Below are positions 1 to 7,200 of a stretch of DNA of 12,919 nt, in pieces. Source of the DNA: JBEKIK01 sp050013075 (lineage in GTDB: Bacteria > Planctomycetota > Planctomycetia > Pirellulales > Thermoguttaceae); contig JBEKFZ010000112.1 in assembly GCA_050013075.1 (NCBI GenBank), positions 1-12,919 of the forward strand. The letters run 5' to 3'. Position 1 is the stretch's first letter. Every line of letters starts with the position of its first letter. Position numbers and translations under genes: made by a program. The notes under the pieces were generated by a model, which was given only the letters and a program-made list of their open reading frames with translations, was not told the origin of the DNA and made no database searches.

Positions 1-1344
1 CGCCCTTTCGCGTTCCAAAAGCAGCGTTCGCTTTGTGCCGTAGACGATTTCGCCGTAACCGCCGAAAGCGTTGCCGTTTACCGCGGCGTATTGCACGCCG
101 ATTTTATTTCGATTCTTCAAGGGATCTTTTGCATCGTAGCCCGGGGCCGGAAATTCCAGGATGCAGTAGATATGTTCGTCGGCTTCGCGGTCGGGCGGAA
201 AAAGCGGCCGGCCGGACGAGGCCGCAATCGTAAGCGGAATCTGTTTTTTGCCGCCGTGCGCTGCCGCGACATAGAGACCGGCCGCGTCGAACTGATGGCC
301 GCCCAACTCGCCCATCAAGCCCGCTCCGGTCCGATCCCACAAACGCCAGCGGATCAACTCTTCGATGGGCGGGGCGTTGTATAGAACCTTTCCCGAGGCG
401 TCCTTGATCTGCTGATTTTGATATCCGTACTTATCTGCCTCGACCATCTTATCGGCGATTTGGGCTTTGAGTTGATCGACTCTTGCCCGCCAAAGGTCGA
501 TATCCCGGCCGTCGGCCTTGTCCAGTTCTTTTTGCCAGTTTTTCAGTTTTTTTACAAGCTCTTCGCCATGGGGATCTTTGGCTTTTACGTCGGGCGGAAG
601 GGGCGGCTGCCAGGTATCGTTTCCGGGCATGTTGCCCCGATGCCACTGTGCGCGAATGTAATGAACCTCGCCCAATAGTCCCTGCCTGATCGATTCCACG
701 GCGTTGGTATACAAAATGTTGTAGTGCCGCTGATGCCCGACTGCCAGCAGTAAATCGGTTTGCTTTGCCGTCCGGGCCATTTCCTTGCACTCGTGGACGC
801 TGTGGCCCATTAGCTTCTCGGACAGCACGTGCACGCCGGCCTTCATGGCCGCAACGGCCGCCTCGGCGTGCAGGTGCAAGGGCAAAGCGATGATCACCGC
901 TTCCAAGCCGTCGGCCTTGGCGTTTTTGATCAACTCCTGATAAGCGCCGTACACCTTCACGTGTTTGCAGGCTTGGATTTCGCTTTTCCATCCGTATTTT
1001 GCCAAAAGCCCGGGCTTGAATTTCAAGGCGTCGTCGCTGTAATGATCGCCGTAAAAAGCCCGCCGGATACTATAAGGCCGGATGTCGGCGATCGATTTCA
1101 CCTCGACAAAGTCGGGATTGATGGCCCCTATGAGCACGCCGCAATGGTCGCCCGTGCCGATCACCCCTACCCTGACCGGCGAGCCAAGAGCTTTTTCGTA
1201 ACCATAATAAAAGGCCCCCAAGCCCCCGCCCACAACCACGCCCGCCGCTACGGCGCCCTTGAGAAAATCGCGGCGGCAGAAATCGCCGGCAGCCGGTTTC
1301 TGACTTTGCGGGCTGGTTGTTTTGCTATCGGGTTTGGACGTCAT
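1..1344 (-). CDS. Tat-exported Gfo/Idh/MocA family oxidoreductase (3' end outside window)
   Basis: Open from ATG at 1344 to the left edge: 448 codons, no stop, so the C-terminus is missing. Residues 24-29 read RRDFLK, followed by an Ala/Gly/Val-rich stretch (30-48): a twin-arginine signal, so the protein is probably exported or membrane-anchored. A Rossmann NAD(P)-binding fold follows (VGVIGTGDHCG, 59-69; Asp87 ends the second strand). EKLMGHS (176-182) keeps the Glu-Lys of the family's EKP motif, with Leu replacing Pro. GHQRHYN (203-209) and ELGGHQFD (346-353, His350 and Asp353) match the catalytic part of the second domain. Residues about 254-325 are a Lys-rich, probably helical insertion. 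The family does NAD(P)-dependent sugar or inositol redox chemistry; the substrate here is unknown. Only a weak Shine-Dalgarno (gga) precedes the ATG. The DoxX gene lies 158 bp upstream on the same strand. Confidence 0.9.
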   Translation of the reverse strand, partial: MTSKPDSKTTSPQSQKPAAGDFCRRDFLKGAVAAGVVVGGGLGAFYYGYEKALGSPVRVGVIGTGDHCGVLIGAINPDFVEVKSIADIRPYSIRRAFYGDHYSDDALKFKPGLLAKYGWKSEIQACKHVKVYGAYQELIKNAKADGLEAVIIALPLHLHAEAAVAAMKAGVHVLSEKLMGHSVHECKEMARTAKQTDLLLAVGHQRHYNILYTNAVESIRQGLLGEVHYIRAQWHRGNMPGNDTWQPPLPPDVKAKDPHGEELVKKLKNWQKELDKADGRDIDLWRARVDQLKAQIADKMVEADKYGYQNQQIKDASGKVLYNAPPIEELIRWRLWDRTGAGLMGELGGHQFDAAGLYVAAAHGGKKQIPLTIAASSGRPLFPPDREADEHIYCILEFPAPGYDAKDPLKNRNKIGVQYAAVNGNAFGGYGEIVYGTKRTLLLERERA

Positions 1345-1383
1345 TTTTTAATTTCCGCGAAACAAGTTTATCGAGTCTCATGT

Positions 1384-1471
1384 AATGTCGCGTTTTCGTC
1401 TCAGAGCCGGGCCGTGTCGGCCCGGAATTACCGGGGCGACACGCCCCGGCTCTGTTTTTTAATGCGACATT
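1384..1471. repeat. REP/BIME-like twin-hairpin palindrome with flanking 8-bp inverted repeat
   Basis: Two 24-base arms (1402-1425 and 1431-1454) are inverted repeats of each other (22 of 24 positions) around the 5-base centre aatta. Each arm also folds alone into a perfect 7-bp hairpin: ccgggcc/ggcccgg with loop gtgtc (1407-1425), and ccggggc/gccccgg with loop gacac (1431-1449). The two mismatches between the arms are exactly a C-G pair in one hairpin swapped for G-C in the other, so both small stems are intact. An outer perfect inverted repeat, aatgtcgc (1384-1391) and gcgacatt (1464-1471), encloses the unit. A T6 run (1455-1460) follows on the plus strand only, whereas both neighbouring genes are on the minus strand, so it is not an ordinary terminator for them. 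It resembles REP/BIME elements spread by RAYT-type transposases (inference; no transposase is present here). Confidence 0.6.
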
Positions 1472-1502
1472 CTTTTTCTGACATTCAATAAACGCTAGTA
1501 TC

Positions 1503-2513
1503 TCAAAATTTCTTACAAAACGGTTTTACGATCCAACGATGTATAAAAAAGTCGAGTCCGCCCCAGCGGCCCGCGGCCGTGGTGGCTATTACCAGCAAGG
1601 CAACCATCTCGATAAAATCCTTGTTCACCAACAGGGCGTGACCGACAATGGCCGGATCGGGGGGATAGATCGTGGGCCAGGCCGGTTGGGTCATCACCAC
1701 CATGCACATAAACGCCGCTCCGCCCAAGGCCGCCAGCCTGGTGAACAATCCCAGCACCAGGCACAATCCGATGGCGGTCAGTCCGTAAGTGACCGCGAAG
1801 TTGATCTGCTCCATGCGTCCCCACTGCCAGATTTTCCAATTGCCGGGCATGGAGGCCGCTTTTTCCCGCTGCTTATCGTCTATCATCAATTCGAACAAAG
1901 CGTTTTTGTACGATTCTTCACGGCCTTCGATTTCCTTGATCCACACCTCGGCTTCACGGCGCAATTGCATCATCCGCTCCCAACGGCGCTGTTTTTGGAA
2001 AGGCGCGTCCTGGGCGGCTTCCGGACTGTTCTCGAATCGGTCCAGCGATTCGAAATAGGCCTGGATGCGATCCAGATTGGCGGCGAAATAGGCATCCAGC
2101 GATTTTTTAAATTCGATATAGGTTTTTTCGGCGTCTGTTTCGAATCGTTGATGAGCCCCCGCGGCGGCCTGATCCGTTTCATCCCGCGGTTTTAGATAAT
2201 CCACCAGATTCTGCCGATATTCGTTCCAGCGCGCGGCGATAGGGTCGGAGTCGATCCGCTTTTTTCCCTTTTCGTCGGTAATGATATGCAGGCGCCGGCG
2301 GCCGTTAATATCGGGAACCATGGCATAAAAAAACCCCGCCAATGGACCTTTCGCCTGAGTTAGAAAAGTCTCGGCCGTGAACTGATCGCGGTGTTCGATC
2401 TTCCACAGGCCTTCGTAAAGAAAATGACAACCCAGACACAACCTCAGCGCTACCAACGCCGATACCGTCAGCAGGCCTATTGCAAACTTATTGTCGCGTT
2501 TATTTTCGTTCAG
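1503..2513 (-). CDS. DoxX-family membrane protein with large soluble insertion
   Basis: 336 residues if translation starts at CTG (2511-2513), which follows a perfect aaggagg (2520-2526) by six bases. The nearest conventional start, TTG at 2454-2456, would cut off half of the first membrane helix. Visible layout: hydrophilic N-terminus (NENKRDNK), membrane helix 1 at about 9-33 containing the DoxX-like LRLCLG-HFLYEGLWKI stretch, a soluble mostly helical charged region at about 40-230, then three hydrophobic segments (about 237-260, 262-278, 300-317) and a basic tail. DoxX/DoxD proteins are small four-helix membrane proteins, some tied to quinone or thiosulfate redox; this one is more than twice their usual length because of the insertion. 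From memory, planctomycete DoxX proteins often sit beside exported Gfo/Idh/MocA oxidoreductases, as here, suggesting a joint envelope redox role (inference). Confidence 0.82.
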   Translation of the reverse strand: MNENKRDNKFAIGLLTVSALVALRLCLGCHFLYEGLWKIEHRDQFTAETFLTQAKGPLAGFFYAMVPDINGRRRLHIITDEKGKKRIDSDPIAARWNEYRQNLVDYLKPRDETDQAAAGAHQRFETDAEKTYIEFKKSLDAYFAANLDRIQAYFESLDRFENSPEAAQDAPFQKQRRWERMMQLRREAEVWIKEIEGREESYKNALFELMIDDKQREKAASMPGNWKIWQWGRMEQINFAVTYGLTAIGLCLVLGLFTRLAALGGAAFMCMVVMTQPAWPTIYPPDPAIVGHALLVNKDFIEMVALLVIATTAAGRWGGLDFFIHRWIVKPFCKKF

Positions 2514-2519
2514 ACTACA

Positions 2520-2526
2520 CCTCCTT
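2520..2526 (-). promoter_or_regulatory. Strong Shine-Dalgarno that sets a CTG start for the DoxX gene
   Basis: On the minus strand aaggagg is followed by the six bases tgtagt and then CTG at 2513-2511. No ATG or GTG lies in the right frame near it; the GTG overlapping the Shine-Dalgarno is followed at once by TAG. This is the only strong ribosome site upstream of the DoxX reading frame. Confidence 0.6.
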
Positions 2527-2836
2527 AGCCCGGACGCTAATAGTGCGTTTTTCAGCGACTTGTATCAAAGCCTTTATGAAATTGCACTAAACTTGTATTT
2601 TATCTCCTTCAGCATTACTCTGCCAGGATGTATTATTAGATTCCAACCCCACCACCAATACCGGGGGCTAAAACGGCGAACCTGTTTGTTTTTCGCCGGT
2701 GGAAGAAAAATATAGCCACCCAGCCGGGAAAATGCCGTAGAATGCCACCCATCTTGGTTGAACTTTGGGGCATGATACAATACACACCCGGGGCTAAATA
2801 AGTCCATTTTTTAACATCTTACACATTGATTTTGCC
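2527..2836. other. Divergent intergenic region between the DoxX and dehydrogenase genes
   Basis: About 310 bp without a credible gene. It contains a 7-bp hairpin, cggcgaa (2674-2680) with ttcgccg (2692-2698), followed on the minus strand by four Ts, which might attenuate transcription toward the DoxX gene (weak). The near-identical direct repeats ccgggggctaaa (2661-2672) and ccggggctaaa (2788-2798) both follow a CAATAC. A 77-codon minus-strand reading frame at 2574-2807 has an unnatural composition (Trp and Pro clusters) and is judged spurious. Confidence 0.45.
2754..2781 (+). promoter_or_regulatory. Possible sigma70-like promoter for the hydroxyacid dehydrogenase
   Basis: TTGGTT (2754-2759) and TACAAT (2776-2781) are separated by 16 bases; the -10 is a good match and the -35 moderate. 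Transcription would begin near 2788, roughly 50 bases before the ATG at 2837. Confidence 0.35.
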
Positions 2837-3820
2837 ATGCGGATCGTACTTTGCTATCCTGTTGAAACGAAACACATCGCCCAAATTGCCGCAGCTATGC
2901 CCGACGTCGAGATCATCGACGCCGGGCAGGAACACGTTGCCGAGCAGCTTTTTACGGCGGATATCTTCTGCGGTCACGCCAAAGTGCCCGTGGATTGGGA
3001 CGGAGTGGTGCGCCAAGGCCGATTGCGATGGATTCAATCCTCGGCCGCCGGCATGGACCACTGCCTGGTGCCGTCGGTCATTGCGTCGGACATCGTTGTC
3101 ACCAGCGCGTCGGGCGTATTGGCCGATCAAGTCGCCGAACACACCATTGCGTTGATTACGGCCTGGACCCGCGGTTTGCCCGTGTTCTTCCGGGCACAGC
3201 AGAAAAAGGAATTCATCCGCCGGCCAACCCGTGATCTTACCCGCGCTACGGTGGGCATTGTGGGACTGGGCGGCAACGGTCGGCGCTTGGTCGAGTTGCT
3301 TGCACCTTTTCAAACGCGAATTCTAGCTACCGATTTATTTCCAATCGATAAGCCGGACGCAGTCGAAACTCTTTGGCCGGCCGATCGCCTGAGCGATCTG
3401 CTTCCCCTGGCCGATATCCTTGTATTATCCTTGCCGCTTTATGCCCAAACCAAAAACATGTTTAACGCCGCAGCATTGGCAAAGATGAAACCTGGCTCTC
3501 TGCTGGTGAATATGGCCCGGGGTCCGTTGGTCGTGCACGACGACCTGGTCGCGGCGTTGGAAAGCGGTCATCTGGCCGGGGCGGTAATGGATGTCACCGA
3601 ACCGGAGCCATTACCCCCAATCTGCCGCCTTTGGGATATGCCCAACGTCATTATCACCCCACACGTGGGTGGCCAGGCGGCATGGCGGATCGATACCATG
3701 ACCGAGTTGTTTTGCCGCAACCTTGAACGTTGGCGGGCCAATCTGCCGTTGATCAACTATTTATCCGACAAACACTTAGGTTTTCCTATCCGCGGCGGTG
3801 GGTACCCAATTTGGAGATAA
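2837..3820 (+). CDS. D-isomer-specific 2-hydroxyacid dehydrogenase
   Basis: 327 residues, close to the usual length for the family, which reduces 2-keto acids to D-2-hydroxyacids (or the reverse) with NAD(P)H in the cytoplasm. The NAD-binding fingerprint is GLGGNG (143-148), with Asp166 (ILATD) at the end of the next strand, which usually favours NAD over NADP. The catalytic triad is visible: Arg228 in NMARG, Glu257 in EPEPLP and His276 in TPHVGG. The N-terminal substrate domain has the conserved IQSSAAGMD (66-74) and ADQVAEHTIAL (96-106). No strong Shine-Dalgarno precedes the ATG, so the start is chosen from the family-typical N-terminus MRIVLCYP. The exact substrate (glyoxylate/hydroxypyruvate, phosphoglycerate or other) cannot be told. 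It appears to be a single-gene unit, divergent from the DoxX gene. Confidence 0.92.
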   Translation: MRIVLCYPVETKHIAQIAAAMPDVEIIDAGQEHVAEQLFTADIFCGHAKVPVDWDGVVRQGRLRWIQSSAAGMDHCLVPSVIASDIVVTSASGVLADQVAEHTIALITAWTRGLPVFFRAQQKKEFIRRPTRDLTRATVGIVGLGGNGRRLVELLAPFQTRILATDLFPIDKPDAVETLWPADRLSDLLPLADILVLSLPLYAQTKNMFNAAALAKMKPGSLLVNMARGPLVVHDDLVAALESGHLAGAVMDVTEPEPLPPICRLWDMPNVIITPHVGGQAAWRIDTMTELFCRNLERWRANLPLINYLSDKHLGFPIRGGGYPIWR

Positions 3821-3849
3821 AGTCCCAAATGTATTAGTTGTTAAAGATG

Positions 3850-3889
3850 AAATGATTGCGCAATATGTAACAATTATTACGCATCATTT
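3850..3889. promoter_or_regulatory. Interrupted dyad and ATTGCGCAAT palindrome just upstream of the promoter
   Basis: aaatgat (3850-3856) plus gcg (3858-3860) pairs with cgcatcattt (3880-3889) with one bulged base. Inside it attgcgcaat (3855-3864) is a perfect 10-bp palindrome. It ends three bases before the TTGACA at 3892, a typical place for an activator or repressor site; it could equally be a weak terminator of the dehydrogenase gene. Confidence 0.3.
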
Positions 3890-3891
3890 TA

Positions 3892-3919
3892 TTGACAAAG
3901 AATTTAATTCCATTATCTT
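3892..3919 (+). promoter_or_regulatory. Sigma70-like promoter upstream of the PEP-CTERM gene
   Basis: A perfect TTGACA (3892-3897) and TATCTT (3914-3919, four of six consensus positions) are separated by 16 bases in AT-rich DNA. It lies about 340 bases before the gene start. No sigma54-type TGGC/TTGC pair was seen. Confidence 0.4.
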
Positions 3920-4037
3920 GAAATCTATGGGCTGTTATTTATTAATACTTATAAATTTACGAGGATCCATCCATGATCCTCAAGGTGGAGGCTAATCGAA
4001 AGGTTTTTCGGAACAGAAAAGAGACTTTGCAGGTTGC

Positions 4038-4063
4038 CCTTGTTTCATCCCCGGGAAATAAGG
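4038..4063 (+). other. Leader stem-loop
   Basis: ccttgtttc (4038-4046) and gaaataagg (4055-4063) form a 9-bp stem with one G-U pair around the loop atccccgg. Twelve bases later comes a T6 run (4075-4080), but the GC-rich gccggcgg in front of it is not the second arm of a clear terminator. Confidence 0.3.
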
Positions 4064-4261
4064 ACTGCCGGCGGTTTTTTAACCGTAATCCCACTTAAGT
4101 TCGTCTTGGAAAAGAGCGGATACACCGGCCTTAATTGAGCGGGTTTTCGCGATGAACCTTACCTCCAGAAATCGTAAAATGGAGCAGATATTGCCGGATC
4201 AGAGAAAAGGTTTTGTGTCATTTGGATTTTCTTTATTTCTTCGTTACAGGAGTAACTTACT

Positions 4262-7200
4262 ATGATGCGAATTAAATTAACTTTATTGTGTTTGGTGCTT
4301 GCCACGCTCTGTGCAAATGTGCAAGCCGCCGATGATTTTTGGAATACTACCATTGATCACAGTAATTTTTCGCTTCCCGCCAACTGGAGTCTGGGCACTT
4401 TTCCGGCAACCACCGATATCGCCAGAATAGATAATGGCGCTATCGTCGACGTCCTCAGCGCGCCGCCTAGTCCAATTACAATGGGTCAACTATGGATTGG
4501 TTCAACCCTACCGACGGACCTCGTTCCAGGGGTTGGCACTCTCAATGACAGCGCTTACCAGATTGTTGCAAACAATTATGTCGTAGTCGGTGAAGGGTAT
4601 ACGCTCTCTACGCTCAATACCCCTCCTGATGCTACCAATAACATCGCTGGCGGAACAGGCACTCTCAACTTGTCGGGAACTGCCAAATTTTACCATATCT
4701 CGGCAGGTTACTTCAACGTCGGTGAAAATTCGGATTCAGGATCCACCGCTACTACTACAGGCTATGTGAATTTGTCAGGTAGTGCCGTCTTAAACAACTA
4801 TTACGGCAGATTTATTCTGGGAAAAGGAGCAAACGGAATAGGCTACCTTCACATCCAAGATACTGCGATCCTAAACCTCAATGATGGTGAATTCGATAAC
4901 ATCGGTTTTGTCAACGGCGTAGGCATTGTCACCCAGGACGGCGGCACCGTCAACAAAATCGGCAGCAATTTTCTCCTGGTGGGAGGCTGGGGTGGAACCG
5001 GAACTTGGAATCTCAACGGAGGCACGCTTAATTCTACATCTAACCCGCTTGTTATGGGCGATGGAGAAAGTGGATCTACCTCTAAAGGCTATTTTTACCT
5101 AAACACCGGAGGCTTGCTAAATACAGTGGGCGTGCAAGCAGGATTATCGTGGGACACTACAGCCTGCACCGGCAATTTCTATTTCAACGGCGGCACGCTC
5201 CAAGCCTCCGCTTCCTCCACTAATTTCATGTCTAACGCTAACGGCACGGCTGCAATGAATGTGTACGTATCGACCAACGGGGCCAAAATCAATACCAACA
5301 ACTTCAATATCACAATTGCCCAACAATTATCCACGGCTCCCACATTAACAACAGACGGAGGTTTGACCAAACTCGGCTCCGGCACCTTGACGCTTACGTC
5401 GTACCTCCAGTTCCTGGGCAACATCTCGGTTAACGCCGGTACGCTTCTAGTAACTTCCACGATCAATACCTCGCCCACCGCAACCGTCGCATCCGGCGCA
5501 ACGCTGGGCGGAGGCAGAAATGGCTATCAGTGTTTTAATGACGTTGTGGTTAGCGCCCCGGTTTCCGGCGTGCGCGGGATCATCTCCCCAGGCGATCCCG
5601 CCACAGATAACGGCAGCGGTGCTGGCATCGGTACAATGTCGATGAACAATCTGACCATAACCGCCGCCGCATTGAATTTCCAAATCAATCCCGCTAACAG
5701 TAGCGATCAGATTAATCTCGGGACATACACTCTTACCGCCTCCAGCAGCGGCAGCTACAAAAACCTGTTCAACTTTACGCTGCTCAGCGCCGGCTCGGCA
5801 ACGTCCCCCCCTTACACTATCCAACTGATCAAGTACGGCACCTTTACCGGCTCGATAAACGATTTTGCCCTGGCCGACGACTCCTTGGGCTCTTTCGACG
5901 CGGCGCTTGCTAACAATACAACGACCGACTCCATCGACCTCGTGTTGACCGCGTCCAACGAGTGGCAAGGCACGACAAACACCTATACCACCACTACCAA
6001 TTGGAAAACCGGCTCGGTTCCCAAGAACCAGGGCAATAAGGCCGTTTTCGCTTCTTTGGGATCCATCCGTTCCGTCAATCTCGATATTTCACCCATCTTG
6101 GGTAAGCTCATTTTCAACAACGGTTCCGATTCCTATACTATCGATTCAACCACCAGCCAATCTATCACCTTGGATACCACGGTAGTGGCGGGACCGCAGG
6201 TTCTCTCTTATGCCGGCAGCCACCTAATCAAGGTGAACGTGGCCATGAACCAAAACACGCTCTTCAACGTGGACGACGATACCCTCTACTCCCCCAGCAC
6301 CGTCGATACATTGACCTTGAGCGGAGTCCTTAGCGGTCCCACTCAGTCCATTACTAAGACCGGCTCGGGCAATTTGGTCCTTTCTAATGCGAACACATAC
6401 GGCGGTTCCACCACGGTAAGCGGCGGTACCCTCGAGCTCGACGGCTCCAACACCTACACTGGCCCGACCACCGTGACCAACGCCGCGTTGATCGCAAAAT
6501 CAATCGCTGCCACAGGTGTGTCAAGCTCGATCGGCGCCCCCACGAGTACTGATCCCTCCTATTTGGCGCTCAACACCTCAACCTTAACATATACCGGAAC
6601 AACGGCAGTCACCACCGATCGAGGTATCACATTGGCCAATGCCGTCACGATCGACACCGTGAAAGACCTCACCTTCAACGGACCGGCCGTGATGGGAGGG
6701 TCGGGCGTGACCCTCAACACGCCGAGCGCCGGAATGATCACTCTCGGCGGACAGATCACATCTGCCCCCGTACCTTTTACTAAAACCGGCCCCGGCACGC
6801 TCACGTATACCTCCGCCTCAGGGGTGATTAACACGATCTCCCAGGGAGGCGGCATCGCTTATACCATTCTAAACGGCAGCGTGATTATCGCGGGCGCAGA
6901 CAACACGACGGAGTATGATGTTCCAAACGGCGAGCTTACTGTCGGCTGGAACAGCGAGAACCATCCGGTCAGCTTGACCGTTAGCGGCGGTACTGTGAAC
7001 GTCGGTCAATGGTTCTCCGTTGGCACTGGTAATCAATTGACATCGACGTTGACCATGACCGGCGGTGCGATCAACGCCCAACACGTCTCGATAGGTTTTG
7101 CGAGTGGTAACGCTACTGGCGGCACACAGGTCGTCTCTCTGTCCGGTAATTCGTCGGTGAATGCAAGCCTCACTAATTTTTGGATTGGAGAATCCGCCGG

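Larger units (their letters stand above)
3821..4261 (+). other. AT-rich spacer and probable long leader of the PEP-CTERM gene
   Basis: No credible gene in 441 bp. Contents: a 10-bp perfect palindrome attgcgcaat (3855-3864), a promoter at 3892-3919 with an overlapping second candidate (TTGAAA at 3918-3923 and TATTAA at 3940-3945), a 7-bp hairpin gaggatc/gatcctc (3961-3981), a 9-bp stem ccttgtttc/gaaataagg (4038-4063), a T6 run at 4075-4080 after gccggcgg, and the ribosome site aggag (4248-4252) nine bases before the ATG at 4262. If the promoter is real, the transcript has a leader of about 330 bases. I did not recognise a known riboswitch in it. Confidence 0.45.

Noticed and set aside
1402..1460. 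Twin hairpin plus T6 as an ordinary terminator
   Set aside because: The T run is on the plus strand while both flanking genes are on the minus strand, and the two-hairpin covariation fits a REP-type repeat better.
449..1491. Long reading frames overlapping the exported oxidoreductase on both strands (449-991 minus, 829-1491 plus)
   Set aside because: They lie in other frames of a gene with full family motifs from 1344 leftward; their Arg/Gly/His-rich composition is typical of shadow frames.
1539..2195. 218-codon plus-strand frame
   Set aside because: Antisense to the DoxX gene, with no ribosome site and no recognisable motif.
2574..2807. 77-codon minus-strand frame in the divergent spacer
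   Set aside because: It runs through the proposed dehydrogenase promoter; composition is unnatural and no family is recognised.
3798..3995. 65-codon frame after the dehydrogenase
   Set aside because: It begins inside the dehydrogenase gene and crosses the promoter of the next gene; no motif.
3961..4080. c-di-GMP or other known riboswitch ahead of the PEP-CTERM gene
   Set aside because: Stems and a GAAA-containing segment are present, but the conserved core of the GEMM class or any other class I know could not be matched.
4262..4330. Lipoprotein signal on the giant protein
   Set aside because: The hydrophobic segment has a Cys at residue 17, but TLC lacks the small residue needed before it; VQA at 20-22 fits signal peptidase I.
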